DNA of 64,000 nucleotides from an uncultured Desulfomonile sp. (GTDB lineage Bacteria > Desulfobacterota > Desulfomonilia > Desulfomonilales > Desulfomonilaceae), in NCBI GenBank assembly GCA_903952205.1, contig CAJBEZ010000012.1, positions 28,642 through 92,641 on the forward strand. The letters are read 5' to 3'. The notes under the pieces are model-generated. The model was not told where the DNA came from and searched no databases. It saw only the letters and a list, made by a program, of their open reading frames with translations. The position numbers and the translations under genes were made by a program. Below are positions 35,831-45,700 of this stretch, one piece after another (the stretch's first letter is position 1; each line of letters begins with the position of its first letter).

Positions 35831-35911
35831 ATGGAAATCTTCATAATTATCTGGATCGTGTGGAGCATAATTGGGCTGATAACCAATTACGGGCGTGGTT
35901 GGGATGATTGA
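35831..35911 (+). CDS. Membrane mini-protein ending RGWDD, copy 1
   Basis: 26 residues, MEIFIIIWIVWSIIGLITNY then GRGWDD, with AAAGGAGA upstream. It is nearly identical over 21 residues to the mini-protein at 48185-48280, including at DNA level, so the sequence is likely a true gene. One membrane helix plus an acidic tail; no family recognised. Confidence 0.55.
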   Translation: MEIFIIIWIVWSIIGLITNYGRGWDD

Positions 35912-36303
35912 GTGGGGGGGAAAGAGGATAAATTGGTGAAGGAGAGAGATGGACTGGTCATTGTCGCGTGATTCTGTGCTAGTTCAATAGCTCTCCTACG
36001 ATAAATAATCATCAAGCCTTAACTTCAACTACTAACTTGTGGTATGATTTACTTACACAAAATTATAGAAAACCGTTTTGGAGTGCTATTGATCTGAATT
36101 AGATTTTGTTGTTTATTATTAATAGCTTACTATGAGTAGATGAAAAGAGTCAATTTGTTAAGATCGATCCGCTAATAAAAAACCGGCAACGTCCAAATTA
36201 GCATTTGATATGGGGGAAAATTAACGTTCTGACTCTATAAAGTAGTCAAACTTTCAAAAGTTCGGAAAAGATTTACAATCCCTCTGAGAGAGGCATTTTC
36301 TTG
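35912..36303. other. AT-rich intergenic region before the Hsp70-helicase operon
   Basis: No ORF above about 25 codons and no dyad-element copy. It presumably holds the promoter for the five-gene operon starting at 36304; I could not pick a convincing -35/-10 pair. Confidence 0.4.
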
Positions 36304-39300
36304 ATGTCTGAATCAATTATACAGATTGAGCGTGAATGGAGGCTGCTCCTAAAAGAATATCAATATGTGGGTGAACTCGCTCTGACAAAGGAGGAGGTGC
36401 AGGAGTTTGGTAAATTACTGGGGAAAGAAATATTATACGACCATTATTTAGGCGCAGGGGCGGTGCTTGTTACAGTCGCAACAAATTGCGCCTACCATGA
36501 ATACGATGAGCAAGGGTTTTGGTTACATTTTTTTGGGATTCTTAACATCGAAGAAAATAATGTTTTGAAGCAAACGATCGGGGAACGAATAGAATCGTGG
36601 CTTTTTGAAAACGGTTTTATTCAAGACATAAGAGAGGGGTCATTCAGATTCGTCGGGCCAATTCTAAGGCAATCGGGCATAACAAAAAAATATCTGCAAA
36701 AGTTTTCAGAGTTCATGCAGCAATGGGGAAGAACATACACCTGGCATCGCTTGGAGGATATCGATTACGAAACTTATAAAAGCTTGGTGCCCGACGAGGG
36801 CGCATCAAAATACTTACTAAGTTTTCTCCGCGACAAGTATGGATGGGAATTCACCCGTGACGTGGCCAGAGGAATGCAACAACTCACCAGTGGTCTGGTT
36901 TCTCCCGAAGATTTGGCCGCAAGCAAAGGATACAGACCAGGGTTTTGGGAGTACTTTCTCAAAGAATTGGGAGAAACACGAGCTAGAAAAGGAGTCATCT
37001 CTAAAACCAATGTTCCATTGCCGCTACTAAAGTTTCTGGTAGATCTTGGAGATATAGCTCTAGTATTCGATCACGAATACGTCAAAAAACGAGCCTATCG
37101 GATTGGCTCCAAAACTTTAGACGACCCGATCTTACCGCTTCATGATATGGGGCTATTCAAAGAGAAAATATCAATCTTCATTAAGACAGAAGAAGGTGCA
37201 GAGATCAGACGTGAAATCTCGGGTTGGGATCCCAAGGTTACAGATTATGCGATCTTCTCTGGAGATACGGGTTGTTATGTGTCTAGCCCTAGTCGGACAC
37301 TTGCAGGAACATGTCACGTAATCCTTCCAGACAACATCCAACCCCCAAATGAACTGGTAATTGATCATCTGGGTCCTGTTCAAATCGGATCGACCAAATA
37401 CAGGGGTTGGAGCATTGATGTAAAATCGCCTTCTGACCTGGCATTTCTGCCGGGGGGGCCACCGCCTCAACTGGGACAGGAATTCCCAAAACTGTCTTGG
37501 ATCAACACCGATGGCCTTAGACTGGGGCAATCTGATCTTTATGAAATCTTTGTTGGACACCCGCCAAAGTTGCGGATTGAAAACCCGCAAATGATCCACG
37601 AAAGTAGTTTGATCCTAACATTAAACGTTAACGGCAGAAAAGAAGCGCTCAGGCTTCCTGCAATTGATGGCCCCATTCTATTGAATATCGACGTCCCTAC
37701 CCCTTCAAGAGGCGAAATAGGACTTGAACTAGTTGGCCGAAATCAAAAACTGTCAGAGAATCCATCATTAAATGAGCGACTTTATTTCTGCGTCATTCCA
37801 GATTGCTCAATAGATTGGCCTAAAGGTTTGTTTCATTACAAGGACAAACCTACCGTCAAGCTGATCACATGTGGAGAAGTTTCTTTAAATCTATTTGATT
37901 GTAACCGCAGCAACTTAGATAGCAATTTGTGGGAAATACCGGAGCGGGTTGACTTTGTAAGAGGAGAGATTAATTCAGGCAGCGTTACCGTAAACGTTTC
38001 TAAAAGAATCCATAGAGCTGATCTGACACGGGTAAGCAATCCGCAAGACAGATTAATAGAGAGGGATGAACTGATCGACGGAATTGAGCTAATAGCAAAA
38101 GGCTATCCGGGAAACACCATTCGAGTCGCGCTAATATCATCTAGAGGGAAAGTCACGCGCTTGGCCGATCTTGGTAAGTCTGATATTTCAGGTTCATTCC
38201 ATTTCAACTCAAAAGTTTTCTCAGACTCCATAGGAGCATTTCCTGATCCGGTAGGTTCTTTTACGGTTGATTACAATGGCTGTCCTATCGCATCCCCTAC
38301 GCTATTTCATGATGAAAAGAAGATTAGATCTCGCTTTCTATCTACCTTCGTCGATAGATCATGGTACAATTCTGATTTTGAACCTTTGTCCGAATCTTTG
38401 GACCGAATTGTCGATGTGCTTAATGGACAGATTGACGACTTTTCTCTAACTATCTGTAACGTGTTCCCGCAAGGCCTTGCAAAATGGTTCAGAAAGCTTC
38501 TTGTTGGGCTTGCGATAGTTGAAAACAAGAGACTGGACGTCGATACAGTTGACAATGCCCTTAAATTCTATAAGTCGACCGATCCAGACTTTTTCACTGC
38601 AATGACTTGGTTTAAAAACGCTGGACAATTTTTTGACACCGCTGAAGATGGCGGTGAATTGTTGTCAGTGGTCGACGCCAATCACTTAAAGACACAACGA
38701 AAAGAGTTTGTATTACCTGATTGGGTTGAAACTAAATGGTCTGATCTGTTTGCTAAAGTGGAACGCAGGCTATCTGAATACGTTGAATTAGAGGATTTAT
38801 TGAGCGAATGGCGATTGCATGTAATTGGTGATGACAACCATAGCAGACTGTGCGACAATTACAGCGGGGGAGAGCCATTGAAAGCAGCGTGGACATTTTA
38901 TTGGAGTGCAGATTTTAATAAGGCTTTCAAATACGCCGTAAGGGCATCCGATGACCATCCGAAGAGTCCGCTGAAAGAATTGGCCTTAATTGTCAAAGGA
39001 TTGGCTGCACTCAGAAAATGCTTGTTTGATGGAGCTGAATCTGAGCTACCAGAGAGTGCCCACAGTAAGCTCATTCCTTATCTAGAAACAACCAATTACC
39101 TCTCTAGACTTTTCAGGGGCTTAAATGTCGAGAGACTACCATTAACGATGGATGGTTCCATTGACACTTCTTATTTGCCGATTCGCACAGAGGACATGGG
39201 ACTGCTTTCAAGGGATTTTTTAAGACCCGAGAATCCGCTTAGATCGCAACGATCGGCCCAATACGGGGACTGGCTTATGACACTAGCCAGATATTGTCAT

Positions 39301-39432
39301 GCGCGATTGGTATCCGACAAGGATTCGTGTCATGAAGCTGAGAAGGGGCTACAAGATGTAATTGCAAAAGGCGATTTACGAGGGGGAATTATCAAAAAAA
39401 TTTTGGAGCAGAAAGATTATGCAAGGCTCTAA
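36304..39432 (+). CDS. Large protein of unknown function, first gene of Hsp70-helicase operon
   Basis: 1042 residues (ATG at 36304 after GAGAGAGG). I recognise no catalytic motif. Visible: an alpha-helical N-terminal third ('YDHYLGAGAVLVTVATNCAY', 'FRFVGPILRQSGITKKYLQK'), a middle third rich in beta-prone segments resembling stacked Ig-like modules ('SSLILTLNVNGRKEALRLP', 'GSVTVNVSKRI'), and an alpha-helical C-terminus with TPR-like stretches ('AAWTFYWSADFNKAFKYAVRASDDHPKSP'). The layout suggests a scaffold or sensor. It overlaps the next gene by 14 bp, so it is co-translated with it. No membrane segment is apparent. Confidence 0.75.
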   Translation: MSESIIQIEREWRLLLKEYQYVGELALTKEEVQEFGKLLGKEILYDHYLGAGAVLVTVATNCAYHEYDEQGFWLHFFGILNIEENNVLKQTIGERIESWLFENGFIQDIREGSFRFVGPILRQSGITKKYLQKFSEFMQQWGRTYTWHRLEDIDYETYKSLVPDEGASKYLLSFLRDKYGWEFTRDVARGMQQLTSGLVSPEDLAASKGYRPGFWEYFLKELGETRARKGVISKTNVPLPLLKFLVDLGDIALVFDHEYVKKRAYRIGSKTLDDPILPLHDMGLFKEKISIFIKTEEGAEIRREISGWDPKVTDYAIFSGDTGCYVSSPSRTLAGTCHVILPDNIQPPNELVIDHLGPVQIGSTKYRGWSIDVKSPSDLAFLPGGPPPQLGQEFPKLSWINTDGLRLGQSDLYEIFVGHPPKLRIENPQMIHESSLILTLNVNGRKEALRLPAIDGPILLNIDVPTPSRGEIGLELVGRNQKLSENPSLNERLYFCVIPDCSIDWPKGLFHYKDKPTVKLITCGEVSLNLFDCNRSNLDSNLWEIPERVDFVRGEINSGSVTVNVSKRIHRADLTRVSNPQDRLIERDELIDGIELIAKGYPGNTIRVALISSRGKVTRLADLGKSDISGSFHFNSKVFSDSIGAFPDPVGSFTVDYNGCPIASPTLFHDEKKIRSRFLSTFVDRSWYNSDFEPLSESLDRIVDVLNGQIDDFSLTICNVFPQGLAKWFRKLLVGLAIVENKRLDVDTVDNALKFYKSTDPDFFTAMTWFKNAGQFFDTAEDGGELLSVVDANHLKTQRKEFVLPDWVETKWSDLFAKVERRLSEYVELEDLLSEWRLHVIGDDNHSRLCDNYSGGEPLKAAWTFYWSADFNKAFKYAVRASDDHPKSPLKELALIVKGLAALRKCLFDGAESELPESAHSKLIPYLETTNYLSRLFRGLNVERLPLTMDGSIDTSYLPIRTEDMGLLSRDFLRPENPLRSQRSAQYGDWLMTLARYCHARLVSDKDSCHEAEKGLQDVIAKGDLRGGIIKKILEQKDYARL

Positions 39433-40891
39433 CACTTATAGAGACAGTGATCCAAAGAATTTTGACCAGTCTCTCAACGAGCTTATTGAGCTTATGGAAG
39501 GCGAAAGAAATCAACTCCCAGAGTCAGAGATTGAAACTTTTGTAGACGAACTTCAAAAGATGATAGGTCAAAACAAAAGCAATCTTGTACGCATGATTCA
39601 AAAATATAACCATTTGCCAGAGTCATTAATCGCTAAATTGATACAGAGAATATGGGCTGATCTAAAAGATGACACAAAAACAATGATACATGAAGAACTT
39701 ACACATAAATTACCTCACAATACTAATATTCAAGCCCATAAACTTAGAGTAAAGTTGGCAATGGCTCTTCGCAATGGCGATGCCATTGAGAGTCTTAAGC
39801 TCATCACATTTTCATGTCGAAAGTCCTTGACTGGTCATGAAAATGCGCCTTCTCGACCCTTCTGTTCACTGCTCCTAAATGAATTAGTCGTTCCTGATGA
39901 TTTTCCTCTATCCAAAATACCATTTCCGATTCCTTCGGATGATCGACAATTGTTGGTCACGTGTGCACTAAGATCCTGCATTAGTTTCATCAAAAAAAAT
40001 GTATTCTCGGCGGACCCGAAGATCCTTTCCAAGGTAGTTGAATGGATTTCAGAAAAGACGTTCAAATTTGAACTACCAGTTTATCTCAGGCATGAAATTT
40101 CGCAAAGTATTGCAAAATGGCCGAGCGAACTTAGTGACAAAGCTGCGTGGATTTATGGCCAATTAGGGCTGCAACGACAACTCGTCTTGTCGGAACAACA
40201 AGATACGATCCAGACCAGTGATGTTTCTGCTACTAAACAGGAGCTAGAATCTTCTTCAGAGACTACTCAGAACCTGGTCGAGACTCAATCGGACGAAATC
40301 AGTGCTGATGACATAAATTCTCGGGGATTACGCGAGGCGGTATCGAGGGTTCTTCATTACTCCGCGGCACTGGAAACAGAACTTGGTGAGCGCATTGCAA
40401 AAAATGAAAGACTGTTGGATGACAACAAATCCTCCTTGGGTGCACTTCGCAGTGAACTCGCCATCAATAAGGCTTCTCTGGAAGCCATCAGTAAGTCACT
40501 AGAAGAAAAACAACTTTACGCAATCGGGCTAAAAAAACAAATAGAGAAGCACAAGATAGAAAAAGCTGCGTTTGAAACTAAAATTGAGCATTTTGAGGCG
40601 AGGATCGGTCAAATTGAGCAACAACTGGCCATTTCTACAGAACACAACAAAAAACTCGAACAAGACAATGATGAGTTGGCAAAAAGAGTCGACATAGAGG
40701 CTGCTTATCAAGTTAATGTTCTCAAGAATAAGATTAAAAAGGCGCTAACGATTGATCTTAGGGAAATCGAAACACTTGAATCCGTTGAAATGACCGTAAA
40801 TCTTGGAATGAACTTAAGATCTCAAATAAAAACGATTTTTGCCAAGCTCAATCATCTTGGCATAGGTCTCGGAGATACGGAAAATGGATGA
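39419..40891 (+). CDS. Coiled-coil protein of unknown function, Hsp70-helicase operon
   Basis: 490 residues from the ATG at 39419, which overlaps the upstream gene's end; an earlier in-frame start at 39362 is possible. The N-terminal 280 residues are helical without recognised motifs; residues about 310-450 form a long coiled coil ('LETELGERIAKNERLLDDNK', 'EAISKSLEEKQLYAIGLKKQ', 'EARIGQIEQQLAISTEHNKK'). It could be the Hsp70's co-chaperone or nucleotide exchange partner, or a structural adaptor, but it carries no HPD (J-domain) motif. The stop overlaps the Hsp70 start by 8 bp. Confidence 0.75.
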   Translation: MQGSNTYRDSDPKNFDQSLNELIELMEGERNQLPESEIETFVDELQKMIGQNKSNLVRMIQKYNHLPESLIAKLIQRIWADLKDDTKTMIHEELTHKLPHNTNIQAHKLRVKLAMALRNGDAIESLKLITFSCRKSLTGHENAPSRPFCSLLLNELVVPDDFPLSKIPFPIPSDDRQLLVTCALRSCISFIKKNVFSADPKILSKVVEWISEKTFKFELPVYLRHEISQSIAKWPSELSDKAAWIYGQLGLQRQLVLSEQQDTIQTSDVSATKQELESSSETTQNLVETQSDEISADDINSRGLREAVSRVLHYSAALETELGERIAKNERLLDDNKSSLGALRSELAINKASLEAISKSLEEKQLYAIGLKKQIEKHKIEKAAFETKIEHFEARIGQIEQQLAISTEHNKKLEQDNDELAKRVDIEAAYQVNVLKNKIKKALTIDLREIETLESVEMTVNLGMNLRSQIKTIFAKLNHLGIGLGDTENG

Positions 40892-42332
40892 ATTCTATGG
40901 GATAGATTTCGGAACGACTAATAGCGCCATGGTTTCCGTTAACAAGAGTGGAGTCATAACGCAGTTTGGTGACACTGAGGGGCAACCATATCCATCCGTT
41001 GTAGCGATTAACAAAACTGATGGTAAGGTCCACATGATTGGAAGAGAGGCTAAGGATAATAGAGAAAGCCTCAGAGACGACTTTGAAATCATAACTTCAG
41101 TCAAATCGATCCTGGGAACAGGTAAAACATGGAACTTAGGGGATCGAACATGGCATCCGTATGAGATCGCCGCTGAAATATTGAAGGGTTTGAAATCTGA
41201 AATTGTCAAGAGAAGGCGAGTTGATTTACGTGACGCCACGATAGCTATACCTGTAGGGTTTTCAACAATAAAAAGAAAAGATTTAAGACGGGCCGCAAAA
41301 TTAGCCAATATTAATATATCTGCTTTTGTTTCTGAGCCGACAGCAGCTGTCTACAATCATTTTGAGAAAGTAAAGAAATGGGGCAAGGTGGCTGTCTTTG
41401 ACTGGGGAGGCGGAACTATCGATATTTCTATCGTAGAAATAGATGATGGCGTTATTCATGAACTGGCGACCAGCGGTATGCCCCTGGGTGGTGACGATTT
41501 AGATCACAAAATAGCTGAGTGGGCTCACAATCAAATAATGAGGAAAAGCCCTAAGATCGTAAATCAACTTGCCAGCATGTCGCCGGAGTACAAAGATGAT
41601 CTGATCGTCAAATCTGAGTGGGCCAAAATACTGATGGCCAGTCAAAGAAAATCCGAAATTGCTACCCATAAGCACCCACATGCCGTTCCCATAACGCTTG
41701 ACAACAAAACTTTCCTTGAGTTGGTTAGGCCCGAGTATGACCATGTATTAAAAGAGCTCAGAAACACCATAACGAATAACGCCAAATGCGCCATTGAAGA
41801 AATAGGTTGTATCCTAATGGTTGGCGGTAGCAGTAAAATACTAGGGCTGTATGATCGAATGGTTAGGGACTTTGACTGCGAGGTGTTAGCGCCTGATCGG
41901 GAAAAAGCAGACTGGGACATAGCAGCAGGAGCGGCCAAGCTTAATAAAGGTAGCGGTTCTTTCATTATCTCAAATACCGTCGGCCTGATTCTTTCCGATG
42001 GAACGTTCTTCAAGTTACTGAATAAAGGAGATCGTGTTAACGGTGATAAACGCTCAATCGAGTTTGGTCTCATCGAGGATACTGATAATGCGAGATTCGT
42101 TTTTGCGGAATTAAAAGATTCAAGGTTTAAAGACACCTCACCGGACCCTAGTCGCGTTGGATATTTAACCGTCAAGGCGTTTGGATTCTCCAATGAGTCA
42201 ATCAAACTCAATTTCGGGATCGATGAAGATTTAGTGCTTAACGTCACCGCAAAAAGTTCAAATAAGTCCAGATTAAGCGAAGAGACTTGGAACTATGAAA
42301 ATTTGACGTTCGTCTATAAACTTCCGCAATAG
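40884..42332 (+). CDS. Hsp70/DnaK-like ATPase, Hsp70-helicase operon
   Basis: 482 residues. The actin/Hsp70 nucleotide-binding fold is evident: phosphate-1 'YGIDFGTTNSAMVSV' (4-18), 'SEPTAAVYNHFEKVKKWG' connect region, phosphate-2 'VAVFDWGGGTIDISIVEI', adenosine loop 'ILMVGGSSKILGLYDRM'. After about residue 350 it carries a reduced substrate-binding-like beta region (to 482) without the DnaK helical lid, so it is shorter than DnaK (about 630). No dnaJ or grpE is nearby. Overlap with its upstream neighbour and a 10-bp gap to the next gene put it inside a defence-type operon, suggesting a dedicated assembly or switch ATPase. Confidence 0.88.
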   Translation: MDEFYGIDFGTTNSAMVSVNKSGVITQFGDTEGQPYPSVVAINKTDGKVHMIGREAKDNRESLRDDFEIITSVKSILGTGKTWNLGDRTWHPYEIAAEILKGLKSEIVKRRRVDLRDATIAIPVGFSTIKRKDLRRAAKLANINISAFVSEPTAAVYNHFEKVKKWGKVAVFDWGGGTIDISIVEIDDGVIHELATSGMPLGGDDLDHKIAEWAHNQIMRKSPKIVNQLASMSPEYKDDLIVKSEWAKILMASQRKSEIATHKHPHAVPITLDNKTFLELVRPEYDHVLKELRNTITNNAKCAIEEIGCILMVGGSSKILGLYDRMVRDFDCEVLAPDREKADWDIAAGAAKLNKGSGSFIISNTVGLILSDGTFFKLLNKGDRVNGDKRSIEFGLIEDTDNARFVFAELKDSRFKDTSPDPSRVGYLTVKAFGFSNESIKLNFGIDEDLVLNVTAKSSNKSRLSEETWNYENLTFVYKLPQ

Positions 42333-42342
42333 CAGGTCCAGA

Positions 42343-42684
42343 ATGAATAATCCGAATGTTACAATTACCAGTAATGTCTATCCCTTGAATGCAAAGCAGA
42401 TAATCGACGACCGCAAACTGATTAGCCAGATTAAAGACAGAAATACTTTGAGGAAGTTGGTGGAATGTTCACATGGACTAGTCAACGACGAATATTGCAA
42501 AAAAATCCTGACAAGGTTACTGAGTCCCGAAGCCCTTAAAATTTACTGGGTAGAGGATCTGGCTTGCTCATATGCAAACGGTGAAAAAACGCATGGACTG
42601 GTAAAGAGAGGAAACAAAATCCTCGTAGAATGCCGATGTAAGCTTACATCATGCAAACATTACAAGGAATGCAAACCCAAATGA
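42343..42684 (+). CDS. Small Cys-rich (putative zinc-binding) protein, Hsp70-helicase operon
   Basis: 113 residues. The C-terminal tail 'VECRCKLTSCKHYKECKPK' has C-x-C-x5-C-x-H-x3-C, likely a metal-binding knuckle; the first 90 residues are helical. I recognise no family. It lies 10 bp after the Hsp70 and 21 bp before the helicase. A role as an adaptor binding DNA or the helicase is possible but only inferred. Confidence 0.7.
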   Translation: MNNPNVTITSNVYPLNAKQIIDDRKLISQIKDRNTLRKLVECSHGLVNDEYCKKILTRLLSPEALKIYWVEDLACSYANGEKTHGLVKRGNKILVECRCKLTSCKHYKECKPK

Positions 42685-42705
42685 TTCAAACAAGGATCAA
42701 GAAGA

Positions 42706-45700
42706 ATGAATCCTTTTATTGAGATAAATGGCGTCAAATTTGATAAAGAATTAAGGAATGTTTTCTACCGGTATTTATACACATCCAATCTTATCTCAGA
42801 TTCCGAACCAGAACTTCAGGACACCTTCCTCAGCCAATTAGAAAAGCATTTTGAATTGATAAAAGGTCCTTTCATAAGCTGTAGTCCTTGTTACACGCCT
42901 TCCTTTTGTTTAGACGAATTAATCAAAGGCAGAAATCATATTAAGGTCTCTCCAGACTTTCTCAGTTTTTCCAGAGACCAACTTGACCCAACCCTGCCCC
43001 TTTATTCTCATCAGGTGCAAGCCCTAGAGCGTTTGTCAAAAGGTCGCAATTTGGTTGTAGCGACTGGAACGGGCAGCGGTAAGACTGAGTGTTTCTTGCT
43101 GCCAATCCTTAACGACATCATGAATGACCCAAGCGACGGAATGAGGGCCATAATCATATACCCAATGAACGCACTGGCAAACGACCAGTTGGATAGAATG
43201 AGAAAGTTGCTTTCCGCCGTGCCTTACATTACATTTGGTCGCTACACAGGAGAAACCCCATGGGAACCACTGAAACAGGCTGAGATAGACAAACTACCTA
43301 ATGAACGAATGTCTCGTTATGAAATGCGGGATAACCCACCCCATATATTGCTGACAAATTTCGCAATGCTCGAATATCTGCTTCTTAGACCTCGTGACTC
43401 GTTTCTCTTTAACAATCACAAGCTGAAATTTGTAGTCTTGGATGAGGCCCATACATACTCCGGCGCCCAAGGCATAGATATTGGGATGTTAATGCGCCGA
43501 CTCCAAACTTATCTATACCCCAATGGGGACAGAGTCCAATTTGTAATGACCAGCGCCACTCTAGGCAACGAACAGGACAGCAAACAGGCAATTGCGAAAT
43601 TTGCACAAGACATTACTGGTGGTGTTTTTAGCTCCGCTGATATTCTGGAAGGAGAGACAGTAAACTGGTTCACGAATGAATTAATTGATAAGCCTTCATT
43701 ATTGGATATCAAACAACTTGTAAAGAGTGATGAGGACTCAAATCTCTGGACTAGCGCTGTCATGAATTTAGACGCTAAGTGGATAAGCAATGAATTTGCG
43801 AAAATAAATATATTTTCCAACCACGATAATTTAAACAGGAACGTACCTGTCACACTTTATCATGCTCTTTCAAAATGCCGGTTGCTTGCTACTATACATC
43901 AAGAATGCCTTTTGAACGCTATTACCATCGCAGATATATGTGAGAGGCTGGGAATCGTAGATAATGACGAAAACGGCAGAGCTATAAACTGGCTCACAAC
44001 AATGGGTTCGTACGCCAAGCAATCAAGCGATAGCTCACCATTGTTCCCTACCCGTTTGCACTTCTTTTGTCGTGGGATATCTGGCGCTTCAGTTTGCTTG
44101 AATCCTGGTTGTACAAATCCTGAAAAGTTTGATGATGCAAAATGGGGCGCTTTTTTTCTAGAAGACCGTGAAAACTGTGCCCATTGTGGTTCTCCTGTTT
44201 TTCCGATCTCGACTTGCGTGCATTGCGGGTTACCTGTAGTCAAAATTCAAGTTGATAACAAACAGTGGGGAAAACCTTTATCTTCCTCGCTAGGAGCAAA
44301 AATTGCTCTGTTGACCTGGAGACTAGACTTAGATGATGATCAGGAGGAGGACAGCGACACAGACCCTGTAAGCCTTTGCCTCTCGTGTAAAAGTTATTCT
44401 GATCAATCTGTGAGGCTAACCTGTTGCGAAAAAAGCCATATTATAGGTCTAAACAGAATCAAAACGGCAAATGATGAAGGTTACTTAGGCAAATGCCCTT
44501 GTTGTGGTGGTATTAAAGGTTCTTTTGAAACCGTTTTAAGGGATTTCAGAACCTCTGATGAAGCGCCTACAGCAGTCCTTGCGGAACACCTGATTCGACA
44601 TCTGCCTCCACGGAGCTCGGAAAAAGAAACTTCTAGCCTTCCAGCCTATGGGAAGAACCTTTTGGTGTTCTCCGATTCACGACAACAAGCGGCTTTTTTT
44701 GCCCCATATTTGGAAACCACTACATCGGAATCTGCTTTTCTCGGTCCACTAAAAGATGCCATCGTGCGTGCTGAGACCAATGAGGGTGAACCTGTATCTG
44801 TTGATAGGATTGCCCAAGAGTTTGTTAACAGTGTCACAAAGTATCCGTTTGTTGTGTTGAAGGGGAAAGAAGAAGAGTCAGAGCGTTATGAAATTATACC
44901 TACTAAAGAATTTAAAAAGGCCGCTAGCGCTGATTTGAAGAAAGAAATTGTATTGCGTCTCTACCGAGACTTTTGTTCCAGCAGGCGTAAAAAATTGACA
45001 TTGCAAGGATTGGGAATAGCCGACACGGTTATTGACTTTTCTCCCGCAGAAATCGAGGAATGTACAAGAGACATCCCAGAACTGTTTGGAGAGGGGACGA
45101 CTCGTGGACAAGTAATACTTCAAGCCCTAGCAGACGTTTTTTTGCAAAGAAAAGCCGTCAATTTTAATGATTGGCTTTATACCACGAATCTTTTTTATGA
45201 AGGATCAAAAGTAAACACTTTCCATCACAGCCTTTCCGGGGTTGTGGATGGTAGGATGCGAATCCGCTGGAATCCATACCTTGCCCCGGCAAAATCCCTC
45301 AAAAACGCCATTCGTCTTAATAGACAGCTGGCTATTTTAGCGAAAATTTTACAAGCTGATCAACAAAAAGACCAAACCTTGCTCAGTAAGCTTCTGGACA
45401 GAATATGGATATTTTTTACGCAGAGCGTGCTTAAGAGATATGAAGAAGGCCCTGGAGAATTCAGACTCAATAAGGATTTCATCTTGGTCACCCAAAATGT
45501 TGAATGGCATAGGTGTGATAGGTGCGGTGTTCTGTCGAGTTACGGGGATTTAAATGTTTGTTTGAATATGAATTGTACCGGCAATCTTCAGAAATTACAT
45601 TTGAATGAATTGATCAAGAAGTTTGAGCTGAACCATTACCGGTATCGGTACAATCTCGATCCACTACCATTAAAAGTTAAGGAGCATACAGCGCAGCTAA

